DNA of 38,865 nucleotides, from assembly GCF_009192725.1 (NCBI RefSeq), contig NZ_VOHR01000005.1:1-38865 (forward strand). The letters are read 5' to 3'. Made by a program: the position numbers and the translations under genes. This document shows, one piece after another, positions 24,403-32,383 of this stretch. The notes below the pieces were generated by a model, which saw nothing but the letters and a program-made list of their open reading frames with translations, did no database searches and was not told the DNA's origin. This DNA comes from Segeticoccus rhizosphaerae (GTDB taxonomy: Bacteria; Actinomycetota; Actinomycetes; Actinomycetales; Dermatophilaceae). The number at the start of each line of letters is the position of its first letter. Positions within the stretch are counted from its first letter, which is position 1.

Positions 24403-25166
24403 CCCGCCATATGTTGGTCATCGGCGGACAACGGTGCGGGACCACCTATCTGCACGGACTGCTGGACTGGCACCCCGAGATCACCATGGCGCGTCCGGCG
24501 CGCCCGGAGCCCAAGGTCTTCCTGTCGGACGAGTTGAGCGCGAGGGGGCGGGAGTGGTACCGCAGAACGTATTTCGCTCACGCAACGGACGAGGCGCTCC
24601 TGGGCGAGAAGAGCACGAGCTACATCGAGGATGCCGAGGCGCCAGCGCGAGTGCAGCGAGTCCTCGGCGTCACCGAGTGTGTCGTGCTGTTGCGTGACCC
24701 TGTTGAGCGGGCAGTCTCCAACTGGCGCTTCAGCACCGACCACGGAATCGAGACGCGCCCGCTCGAAGTCGCGCTACGTCAGAACCTGGAGGGGCCGACC
24801 GACTGGAGTGGTCTCTTGACCTCGGTCTCCCCCTTCGCCTACCTCGAGCGCGGGCGATACCTGGACTACCTGGAGCCCTGGCTCCAGGCGTTCCCGTCGA
24901 ACTCCCATGTGTTCTTCCTGCAGGAGCTTGCCGGTGACCGGCATACTCTGCAGAGGTTGTTCCGCGCGCTCGGGGTTGCCGACAACGTTCGACCGCCGGG
25001 GGTGGCACAGCCCATGAACCAGAGCCATGAAGGCCGGCCGCCCTTGACGATGGAGCTGACGAACGCACTACGTGAGTACTTCGCCGATTCCGACGCAGCA
25101 TTGAGCCGGCGCCTGGGACGTGCCCTTCCCTGGCCAACCTTGAAGATGGGACTGAACCATGGATGA
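24399..25166 (+). CDS. Sulfotransferase (Sulfotransfer_1, NDST-like)
   Basis: 255 residues. PAPS 5'-phosphosulfate loop GGQRCGTTYLHG (9-20), EKSTSYI, then LLRDPVERAVSNW as the 3'-phosphate site and RGRYLDYLEPWL near the middle. This is the layout of Sulfotransfer_1 domains, including those acting on amino or hydroxyl groups of glycans. No signal peptide. GTG 24399 overlaps the upstream stop by four bases; an internal ATG four codons later is possible. It overlaps the WecE-like aminotransferase by eight bases, so an amino sugar is a tempting acceptor, meaning N- or O-sulfation of the 4-amino sugar (speculation). Confidence 0.83.
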   Translation: MTRHMLVIGGQRCGTTYLHGLLDWHPEITMARPARPEPKVFLSDELSARGREWYRRTYFAHATDEALLGEKSTSYIEDAEAPARVQRVLGVTECVVLLRDPVERAVSNWRFSTDHGIETRPLEVALRQNLEGPTDWSGLLTSVSPFAYLERGRYLDYLEPWLQAFPSNSHVFFLQELAGDRHTLQRLFRALGVADNVRPPGVAQPMNQSHEGRPPLTMELTNALREYFADSDAALSRRLGRALPWPTLKMGLNHG

Positions 25167-26349
25167 GACCTCGCGTGAGAACCCTGCAGGAGCCATGGAG
25201 CCGATCCCGTTCAACCGGACGGCAGTGGTGGGGAGGGAACTGGACTACATCCAGGAGTCGATCGAGCGCGGCCACACCTCATCGGGCGGAACCTTCTCCG
25301 CGCGAGCAGGCCAGATCCTTGCCGAGGAGACAGGCGCAGAGGAGGTCTTGCTCACGACGTCGTGCACGAGTGCCCTCGAACTCAGCGCTCTGATGCTGGA
25401 CCTCGGGCCCACCGACACGGTCATCGTCCCGTCGTTCACCTTTACGTCCAGCGCCCTGGCGTTCGCGCGCCAGGGGGCTCGACTGCTGTTCTGCGACATT
25501 GAGCCGCAAACACTCGGTCCGGACCCGGAGCATCTGGAGAGCTTGCTGGACGAGACTGTGCGTGCTCTGGTCATCGTGCACTACGCGGGCATCGCCTGCG
25601 ATGTCGACGGCATCCGCAAAGCCTTGGCACGGTGGCCAGACGTCGTGCTCATCGAGGACAACGCGCACGGGCTGCTCGGTACGTGGGGTGGCGCACCGCT
25701 GGGTAGCCTCGGCCGATTCGCCACATTGAGCTTCCACGAGACCAAGAACTTCACGTGCGGAGAAGGTGGTGCTCTGCTGCTCAACGAGGCCAGTGACATC
25801 GACCGCGCAAGAGTGCTGTACGACAAGGGCACCAACAGACAGGCGTTCATGCTCGGGCAGGTGGACAAGTACTCCTGGAAGGACACCGGAGGATCGTTCG
25901 GGCTGTCGGACACGCTCGCGGCCTACTTGACCGCCCAACTCGAACAGCGGGATCACATCCAGAGTCGCCGTCGAGCAGTCTTCGAGACGTACGAGCGAGC
26001 GCTCGCACCTTTTGCCGACGACCTCGGTTTCCAGCTGGCCGAGATCCCGCCCGACCGTGGCTCGGCCTACCACATGTTCTATGTTCTCCTTCGCGATCGG
26101 GAAACCCGGAACATGGTGTTGCAGTCCATGCGCGCTGCCGGCGTGAATCCGACCTTCCACTACGTCCCGCTGCACAGCTCTCTCGGTGGCCGACGCTTCG
26201 CCGCTCGTCCGACCGAATGCCCTGTCTCCGAGCAGATCAGCGGGCGGTTGCTACGCCTGCCGTTCTTCAACGATCTCTCTTCGGAGGACGTCACCCGCGT
26301 GGCCTCGGCCTTCCTCAACGCCGTGTCACGAGGAGACATGCCGAGCTGA
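25159..26349 (+). CDS. wecE: dTDP-4-amino-4,6-dideoxygalactose transaminase (WecE/RffA-like)
   Basis: 396 residues of the DegT/DnrJ/EryC1 PLP-dependent aminotransferase family. It turns dTDP-4-keto-6-deoxyglucose, the RmlB product, into a 4-amino-4,6-dideoxyhexose with glutamate as amino donor. Specific WecE features: IPFNR (16-20), VVGRELDYIQ, LLTTSCTSALELSAL, HYAGIACDVD, the PLP lysine K196 in SFHETKN, and GQVDKYSWKD. These resemble E. coli WecE much more closely than generic family members. Last gene of the plus operon; ATG 25159 overlaps the sulfotransferase by eight bases. The product would be dTDP-Fuc4N, though a Qui4N epimer cannot be excluded. RmlA and RmlB are encoded ~9 kb away. Confidence 0.88.
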   Translation: MDETSRENPAGAMEPIPFNRTAVVGRELDYIQESIERGHTSSGGTFSARAGQILAEETGAEEVLLTTSCTSALELSALMLDLGPTDTVIVPSFTFTSSALAFARQGARLLFCDIEPQTLGPDPEHLESLLDETVRALVIVHYAGIACDVDGIRKALARWPDVVLIEDNAHGLLGTWGGAPLGSLGRFATLSFHETKNFTCGEGGALLLNEASDIDRARVLYDKGTNRQAFMLGQVDKYSWKDTGGSFGLSDTLAAYLTAQLEQRDHIQSRRRAVFETYERALAPFADDLGFQLAEIPPDRGSAYHMFYVLLRDRETRNMVLQSMRAAGVNPTFHYVPLHSSLGGRRFAARPTECPVSEQISGRLLRLPFFNDLSSEDVTRVASAFLNAVSRGDMPS

Positions 26350-26368
26350 GCCCTGGCTCCCCGTCGTC

Positions 26369-26388
26369 TGGCCCTCCGCCCGGGGCCA
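26369..26388. terminator. Hairpin between convergent operons, probable bidirectional terminator
   Basis: TGGCCC and GGGCCA are perfect inverted copies around an eight-base loop, filling the 39-base gap between the wecE stop and the flippase stop. Position between two long convergent operons supports a terminator. There is no U tract, as often in high-GC actinobacteria. Confidence 0.45.
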
Positions 26389-27678
26389 TCAGTGCTTCCG
26401 TCGTGAGAAGTGGGCCTCGCCCACGCTGAGGATGGCGAACGCCGCCGCCTCCGCTGCGAGGAAGCACCAGACGATCCGGTCAGAGGGTGGAAGCGCCCCC
26501 AAGGCGAGGAAGGCAAGCCCGCCGACGACAAAGGCGCCCAGCCACCCGATGACCGCGTTCCTCGGGCGGCCGTGAGCCAGGATACTGATCACCAAGACCA
26601 GGTTGGCGACGGCCAACGTGCACGCCACAGCCACCACTCCGGAACTCATCCCGTCGAAATGCACCGTCGCCCCGAAGATCAGCCGCAACACAGGAGGGCC
26701 GAGCCACACGCCGAAGACTCCGGCCAGACCGACGGTGACGGCCGTCGTCGCCAGGGTGGCGGCGCGGAGTCGCTGCAGGGCCGCGGTCTCCTCAGCGACG
26801 ACCAACGCGCTGATCTTGGAGCTCAGCTGGGCGACGAGTCCGATGGCCAGGAGATAGGGCGCTCTGAAGAGGGCGAGAGTCGCGAAGAGCGCGGTGACGG
26901 CGGCTGGAGTTCCACCGGCGAGTGCCAGGAGGACAGGTGAACCGGTCAGCACGATCTGCCCGAGCAGCTGGGCAGACCCTGCACCGGTGAGGAACGTGAG
27001 CGGCCTGCGCCGTTCGGTCGTCGTGACCCCTGTCCCAAAGCGCACGGAGCGCAGCCAGAAGACCGACACGAGATGGCCGGCGACGAGGCTCAGGCCGTAG
27101 GCCGAGGGATCGCGCACTCCCGACACGAACAGTGCTCCCACCGCGATGCAGCGAAGTCCGTTCTCGGCCACCAGGCTCACGCCGATGCTCACGTAGCGAC
27201 GGCTCGCGTTGAGCCTCCCTCTGACGACGCCGATCACGCCGGAGCCGAGGGTCAGCAGCGCGACCAGCGCCGGCCACGCCACACCGTCGACATGGAAGAG
27301 CGGCATGCGCCCCAGCCAACAGAGGCCGCCCAACGCGATGGACGAGGCCAGCACGGCCATGGAGACGCGGGGCAACGCGTGACGAACGGACCCCTCGCCC
27401 TGCACGGTCACCGTTCGCGTGATCCAGTGCTGCAACGGGAATGTCAACGCTGCGGCTGCAAATCCCCAGTAGGTCCACAACACCGAGACCGGTGCCGCAG
27501 CCTCCGCGCCCAGAGCGCGGGTCGAGAGGGCAAAGACGACGTAGGCCAACAGCCCGCTGAGACCCGAGCCGAGCGCCAACGCGATGGTGTCACGCCGCCT
27601 GCCGGCCGGTCGAGGGTCTTCCACCGGGGCGGGCGAGCGACGCCGGGATGGGCCCACTCCGGGCTCGTCAGCTGACAT
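26389..27678 (-). CDS. Polysaccharide flippase-like membrane protein (MATE/MOP superfamily)
   Basis: 429 residues. A charged ~30-residue cytosolic head is followed by about a dozen hydrophobic segments with short loops, the pattern of Wzx/MurJ-type flippases. Segments such as LALGSGLSGLLAYVVFALST and the mid-protein LLGQIVLTGSPVLLALAG fit that fold. There is no exact signature motif, so the call rests on topology and context. It would move a lipid-linked glycan across the membrane. ATG 27678 overlaps the GT-C stop by 11 bases, and no ribosome site is evident, so it depends on coupling. Last gene of the rmlB-to-flippase run. An O-antigen polymerase-like role is less likely because large loops are absent. 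Confidence 0.7.
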   Translation of the reverse strand: MSADEPGVGPSRRRSPAPVEDPRPAGRRRDTIALALGSGLSGLLAYVVFALSTRALGAEAAAPVSVLWTYWGFAAAALTFPLQHWITRTVTVQGEGSVRHALPRVSMAVLASSIALGGLCWLGRMPLFHVDGVAWPALVALLTLGSGVIGVVRGRLNASRRYVSIGVSLVAENGLRCIAVGALFVSGVRDPSAYGLSLVAGHLVSVFWLRSVRFGTGVTTTERRRPLTFLTGAGSAQLLGQIVLTGSPVLLALAGGTPAAVTALFATLALFRAPYLLAIGLVAQLSSKISALVVAEETAALQRLRAATLATTAVTVGLAGVFGVWLGPPVLRLIFGATVHFDGMSSGVVAVACTLAVANLVLVISILAHGRPRNAVIGWLGAFVVGGLAFLALGALPPSDRIVWCFLAAEAAAFAILSVGEAHFSRRKH

Positions 27679-29194
27679 GCTTCAACGCACGGAGGGTCTT
27701 CTGGCCCACCGACCGATCCACGAACCAGACCCACCCCGGCCCGTTTCCGACCCGCTGGTAGCCGTCACTCAGGGTGCCTCGCAGCCACGCGGGGACGGAG
27801 CCACCCACCGCGATCACCGTCGGTCTCTGTTCATCGATCCAGTTGGCGTACCCCTCCAGGCCCCCGGGCCAGGTGTCGTTCATGTAACGACCCAACCCGC
27901 CGGAGAGCGTCTGGTAACGCGTCGGGTTGGTCTTGTGTGCGAAAACCATCGGCTGCGGCGCATTGATCGACAGCATGGAGGCGTCGTCGGGCAGTTCGGC
28001 CATCACCGTGGTCACTGATTGACGCTGGGCGGTCAGCCTCTGATCGCGTTGGCCGACGGAGAAGTTGAGCGCCATGGCGACCCCGGCCACGATCCAGACC
28101 AGCGACAAGGCCAACACTCGTCGTGGTGCCAGGTGGCGGCTGAGCGCCTTCACCACCCCTCCGTAGGCCAGCGCTGCCCAGGGGAGCACGGTCATGGCAT
28201 CCGGCCAGTCATCGAAGTTCAGAAACATCCAGGCAATCGCCACCAGGGCAGCCACAGCGAGGCCCACCGTTGAGACCGCAGCAGGCTCAGGGCGATCTCT
28301 GGTGCGCCACCACTGCACTGCACTTCTGCCGAGTTCACTCAGACCGAGCAGGACGATGGCAGCCACGCCGACGAGCGCCACCCAGAGCGAGGCGCCGTAG
28401 CCGCCCTCCAACTGCCACCAGTTGGTGGCGAATCCTCGTGTGATGGAGTTCCCGACGTTGTACTCGCTGTTGAGTGCCCAGAACGCGGCGAAGGCCGTTT
28501 GCAGAGCCCCCGCGGCAGTGAAATAGACGATGCAGACCACGACGGGGACGATTCCACCGAAGGCAAACTGCACGGCCGACCGAAGCCGATCCCCGGCTTG
28601 GACCGCGATCAGACCGACAAGTGCAATCGCCAGCCCCACTGGAAAGGAGATCTGCAGGATGAGCGTTGCCAGGCTCAGCGCCACACCCGCCCCAAGCCAC
28701 CGTCGATGGTGGACCGCCCATGCTGAGACCAGCAGCATCAGGAGCATCGGCGTCTTCTCGCGCGGTCCGCCAGAGGCATAGGCAATGATTCCGTGGAAGC
28801 TCAGGAACGCGGCAGCGGAGGCCAGCCCCGCAGCCTTCGAGCCGAAGACGTCCCGGCCCAACAGATAGACCATGCACACACCTGCCACCGCAAAGAGCAG
28901 GAAGAGCAGGCGCATGCCGAAGACGTCGTCGAGGCCGCCGATCCGGGCAATCAGGACGCCCAAACCGGGGAGCCAGTGTGCAAGGGGCCCAGCACGGTTG
29001 AGGATTCCCTCATAGGGCGGGACGCCTTCAAAAACCTGCTGCCCGGCGTAGCTGTAGATCCCGAGGTCCCGGGACAGCACACCGTTGAAGCCGTGCAGCG
29101 AATACACGAGCAGGCCGACGGCACCGACCAGCCAGGTCAGGAGATCGAAGCGAAGCCGTGGCCGGTGCACCCGGGTGACGCGGCCCCCGGCCAT
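27668..29194 (-). CDS. GT-C fold membrane glycosyltransferase
   Basis: 508 residues with about ten or more membrane helices. After the first helix an external loop holds SRDLGIYSYAGQQ, where the Asp is in the position of the catalytic acid of GT-C enzymes (PMT/ArnT type). GVPPYEGILNRAGPLAHWLPG follows (broken as GVPPYEG and NRAGPLAHWLPG). The last ~100 residues after the final helix form an extracytoplasmic domain. GT-C enzymes use polyprenyl-phosphate sugars, which the GtrB-like enzyme at 23392-24402 could supply (inference). ATG 29194 is eight bases after the cysN stop. The longer open frame to 29305 overlaps cysN and was not used. Confidence 0.75.
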   Translation of the reverse strand: MAGGRVTRVHRPRLRFDLLTWLVGAVGLLVYSLHGFNGVLSRDLGIYSYAGQQVFEGVPPYEGILNRAGPLAHWLPGLGVLIARIGGLDDVFGMRLLFLLFAVAGVCMVYLLGRDVFGSKAAGLASAAAFLSFHGIIAYASGGPREKTPMLLMLLVSAWAVHHRRWLGAGVALSLATLILQISFPVGLAIALVGLIAVQAGDRLRSAVQFAFGGIVPVVVCIVYFTAAGALQTAFAAFWALNSEYNVGNSITRGFATNWWQLEGGYGASLWVALVGVAAIVLLGLSELGRSAVQWWRTRDRPEPAAVSTVGLAVAALVAIAWMFLNFDDWPDAMTVLPWAALAYGGVVKALSRHLAPRRVLALSLVWIVAGVAMALNFSVGQRDQRLTAQRQSVTTVMAELPDDASMLSINAPQPMVFAHKTNPTRYQTLSGGLGRYMNDTWPGGLEGYANWIDEQRPTVIAVGGSVPAWLRGTLSDGYQRVGNGPGWVWFVDRSVGQKTLRALKHVS

Positions 29195-29202
29195 CGTCCG
29201 TG

Positions 29203-30453
29203 TCAATCGGCGTCGTTGATCATGCCGGCGCCGACGGTGTTCCCGGTGGCCTCGTCGATCAGGATGAACGCACCGGTGGTGCGGTTCTTGTCGTAGGGAT
29301 CGCACAGCAGCGGCACCGCGCTGCGGAACTGGACCCGACCGATCTCGTTGAGGCCCAGCTCGCCGGTCTCCATGTCGCGGTGGAGCGTGTTGATGTCCAG
29401 ACGGTACTGGATGCTCTTGATCAAGACCTTCCCCGTGCGGGTCGTGTGCTTGATCGCCAGCTTCTGCCGCGGTCGCAGGGGCTCGTTGGTCATCCAGCAG
29501 ACCATCGCGTCGATGTTCTGGCTGGGCGTGGGGGAGTTCTTCGGCCGGCAGATCATGTCGCCGCGGGAGACGTCGAGGTCGTCCTCGAGCCGGACGGTGA
29601 CCGACATGGGCGGATAGGCCTCGGAGACCTCCTTGTCGAAGACGTCGATGGCCTTGATCCTGCTCGTCATCCCGCTGGGGAGGACCTGCACCTCGTCACC
29701 AGGCTTGAGCACGCCTCCGGCGACCTGCCCGGCATACCCGCGGTAGTCGTGGAACTCGTCCGACTTGGGCCGGATGACGTACTGCACCGGGAAGCGCGAG
29801 TCGATCATGTCGCGGTCGGAGGCCACGTGGACGTTCTCGAGGTGGTGGATCAGCGACGTGCCGGCATACCAGGGCATGTTCTCGGAGCGGGTGACCACGT
29901 TGTCACCCTTGAGCGCGGACATCGGGATGATGGTCAGGTCGGGGATCGCCAGCTTGGTCGCGAACGAGCCGAACTCCTTGGCGATCTTGTTGAAGACGTC
30001 CTCGTCGTAGTCGACGAGGTCCATCTTGTTCACCGCGAGGACCAGGTGGGGGACGCGTAGGAGCGACAGCAGCACCGCGTGGCGACGGGACTGCTCGGTC
30101 AGGCCGTTGCGCGCGTCGACGAGCACCAGGCCCAGGTCCGCCGTGGACGCACCGGTCACCATGTTGCGGGTGTACTGGATGTGCCCGGGCGTGTCGGCGA
30201 TGATGAACTTGCGCTTGGGGGTGGCGAAGTAGCGGTAGGCCACGTCGATCGTGATTCCCTGCTCCCGCTCGGACCGGAGTCCGTCGGTGAGCAGCGCCAG
30301 GTCGGTGTAGTCGTAGCCGCGCGACTTGCTGGTCGTCTCGACCGCACTCATCTGGTCCTCGAAGATCGCCTTCGAGTCGAGCAGCAGGCGCCCGATGAGG
30401 GTGGACTTGCCGTCGTCGACCGACCCGGCTGTGGCAAAACGGAGCAGATCCAT
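29203..30453 (-). CDS. cysN: Sulfate adenylyltransferase subunit 1, GTPase (CysN)
   Basis: 416 residues. CysN is the GTPase subunit that drives CysD to make adenosine 5'-phosphosulfate from sulfate and ATP. Seen: P-loop GSVDDGKS (10-17), GITIDVAYR switch I, DTPGH, NKMD as the guanine motif, then elongation-factor-like beta-barrels. There is no C-terminal APS-kinase fusion; that activity lies in the separate cysC. Length is normal for a stand-alone CysN. Start ATG 30453 follows cysD by three bases. No cysH or sulfite reductase is in the window, so the PAPS made here may be aimed at sulfotransferases. Confidence 0.96.
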   Translation of the reverse strand: MDLLRFATAGSVDDGKSTLIGRLLLDSKAIFEDQMSAVETTSKSRGYDYTDLALLTDGLRSEREQGITIDVAYRYFATPKRKFIIADTPGHIQYTRNMVTGASTADLGLVLVDARNGLTEQSRRHAVLLSLLRVPHLVLAVNKMDLVDYDEDVFNKIAKEFGSFATKLAIPDLTIIPMSALKGDNVVTRSENMPWYAGTSLIHHLENVHVASDRDMIDSRFPVQYVIRPKSDEFHDYRGYAGQVAGGVLKPGDEVQVLPSGMTSRIKAIDVFDKEVSEAYPPMSVTVRLEDDLDVSRGDMICRPKNSPTPSQNIDAMVCWMTNEPLRPRQKLAIKHTTRTGKVLIKSIQYRLDINTLHRDMETGELGLNEIGRVQFRSAVPLLCDPYDKNRTTGAFILIDEATGNTVGAGMINDAD

Positions 30454-30456
30454 GGT

Positions 30457-31368
30457 TTAGAAGTAGCCCTCTCGCTTGCGGTCTTCCATTGCGGCCTCGG
30501 AGAAGCGGTCGTCGCCGCGGGTGGCACCCCGCTCGGTGACCGTGGCGACCGCGATCTCGTCGATGATCTCGTCGACGGTCGCGGCCTCCGACTTCACGCA
30601 GCCGGTCAGGGTCATGTCACCGACGGTGCGGAAGCGCACCATCTCCTTGGTGATCGACTCACCCTTCTTGGGCTGCACCGCGTCGGAGGCGGACAGCAAC
30701 ATGCCGTCGCGGGCGATGACCTCGCGCTCGTGGGCGAAGTAGATGGACGGCACCTCGATGCCTTCGCGGCCGATGTAGTGCCAGATGTCGAGCTCGGTCC
30801 AGTTGGACAGCGGGAAGACCCGCATGTGCTCGCCCTCGTGCAGCTTGCCGTTGTAGAGGTTCCACAGCTCGGGGCGCTGGTTCTTGGGGTCCCACTGGCC
30901 GAAGTCGTCGCGGTGGGAGTAGACGCGCTCCTTCGCCCGGGCCTTCTCCTCGTCGCGGCGTCCGCCACCGAACGCGGCCGTGAAGCCTTCACGCTCGATC
31001 GCGTCCAGCAGGGTGCCGATCTGCAGGCGGTTGCGGCTCGTCTTGCCGTCGTCGACGACGACACCGTTCGCGATGGCCTCGTCGACCGAGGCGATGATCA
31101 TCCGCACGCCGAGGCGGTCGACCCACCGGTCACGGGTCTCGATGACCTCGGGGAAGTCGAAGCCGGTGTCGACCTGCATCACCGGGAAGGGGACGCGCGC
31201 CGGGTAGAAGGCCTTCTCCGCCAGGCGCAGCATGACGATCGAGTCCTTGCCGCCGGAAAAGAGCAGCACCGGCTTGCGGAACTCCGCCGCCACCTCGCGG
31301 AAGATGTGGATCGACTCCGACTCGAGCTCGTCGAGCTGGCTCATCCGGTAGTCAGTGTGCACAGCCAT
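30457..31368 (-). CDS. cysD: Sulfate adenylyltransferase subunit 2 (CysD)
   Basis: 303 residues. This is the catalytic ATP pyrophosphatase-type subunit of the CysDN sulfurylase. Seen: LLFSGGKDS (36-43, PP-loop), MQVDTGFDFPE, GGGRRDEEKARAKER and DPKNQRPELWN, all highly conserved in CysD. Start ATG 31368 has GAGGAGGG upstream at a somewhat long spacing. It lies 46 bases after the permease and three bases before cysN. Works in the cytosol with CysN to make APS, which CysC then phosphorylates to PAPS. Length is typical for the family. Confidence 0.96.
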   Translation of the reverse strand: MAVHTDYRMSQLDELESESIHIFREVAAEFRKPVLLFSGGKDSIVMLRLAEKAFYPARVPFPVMQVDTGFDFPEVIETRDRWVDRLGVRMIIASVDEAIANGVVVDDGKTSRNRLQIGTLLDAIEREGFTAAFGGGRRDEEKARAKERVYSHRDDFGQWDPKNQRPELWNLYNGKLHEGEHMRVFPLSNWTELDIWHYIGREGIEVPSIYFAHEREVIARDGMLLSASDAVQPKKGESITKEMVRFRTVGDMTLTGCVKSEAATVDEIIDEIAVATVTERGATRGDDRFSEAAMEDRKREGYF

Positions 31369-31414
31369 CGTCAGGTGGTTCCCTCCTCGTGGATGCGCGC
31401 AACTCTACACACGC

Positions 31415-32383
31415 TCAGGTCCGCTCCGACGGACGAGTCGGGGAAGTCGGCTCGTCGTGGGACGGGGCCGCGACCGGGAGCGACTCGAAGGGTGCGAGAC
31501 CGTGCAGCTTGCGAACGCCGCCCCAGATGACCGGACCGAGGATCAACATGCCGGCACCGATCATGCCCACCCACTCGGGCGGGACCTGCAGCATCGAGAG
31601 TCCGGTCAGGGACAGCACCATCACGATGCCTCGCCGGATCACCGACTGGGAGACCCAGCTGGCCAGCTTGGCGCCGAGGAAGGTGCCGGGCATTCCACCG
31701 ACGATCAACGGGATGAGCACCGCCCAGTCGACCCCCGAGACGATGACGTGGCTGATCGCCGCCGACACGACCAACGGGATGGCCTGCACCAGATCCGTCC
31801 CGACCAGGCGCCGCGGCGACATGCGTGGATAGAGCAGCACGAGCGCCACCATGATGAGTGATCCCGAGCCGACCGAGGTCAGGCCCACCAGCAGCCCGCC
31901 GGTGGCACCGATCAGGAAGGTGGGGAGCGGCTTGACCGGAGACTCCGGCCGGCCGGTGTGCTCGCCGCCCTCGTGCAGGTTCTTCACCATCTGCAGGTAC
32001 ATCCGCAGGGCGTAGGTCGATGCCGTGATCAGCAGGGTGACGCCGATGGCGAGCTTGATGAACTGCTCCTGTGCCTCGCCGGCCGCCACCGCCTTGATGA
32101 TGAACGCGCCGGCGAAGGCTGTCGGCACCGAGCCGGCGATCAGCCAGGCGGCCAGCTTCAGATGAGGTGAGCCACCCTTCCAGTGCACCGCGGCCCCGAC
32201 GCTCTTGTTGAACGCGGCCGAGACGAGGTCGTTGGCCACGGCGGCCGAGGGTGGCACGCCGAGCAGGATCAGCGCCGGGGTCATCAGGGCACCACCGCCC
32301 ATCCCGGTCAGCCCGATGACGATGCCGACCAGGAAGCTGACCACCAGCAGCGAGAGCGCGGTCGTGGTCAGCAGGTCACTCAT
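31415..32383 (-). CDS. TauE/SafE (TSUP) family permease
   Basis: 322 residues with about eight to nine membrane helices in two repeats. The first repeat begins FLVGIVIGLTGMGGGALMTP (18-37), the second GATGGLLVGLTSVGSGSLI; the paired glycine-rich G-x-T-GMGGG/SVGSGS motifs define this family. TSUP proteins move sulfite, sulfonates or related sulfur anions. Its place between cysC and cysD suggests sulfate uptake or export of a sulfur anion (inference). ATG 32383 overlaps the cysC stop as ATGA. The C-terminal ~20 residues are a Ser/Thr/Pro-rich cytosolic tail. Confidence 0.88.
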   Translation of the reverse strand: MSDLLTTTALSLLVVSFLVGIVIGLTGMGGGALMTPALILLGVPPSAAVANDLVSAAFNKSVGAAVHWKGGSPHLKLAAWLIAGSVPTAFAGAFIIKAVAAGEAQEQFIKLAIGVTLLITASTYALRMYLQMVKNLHEGGEHTGRPESPVKPLPTFLIGATGGLLVGLTSVGSGSLIMVALVLLYPRMSPRRLVGTDLVQAIPLVVSAAISHVIVSGVDWAVLIPLIVGGMPGTFLGAKLASWVSQSVIRRGIVMVLSLTGLSMLQVPPEWVGMIGAGMLILGPVIWGGVRKLHGLAPFESLPVAAPSHDEPTSPTRPSERT

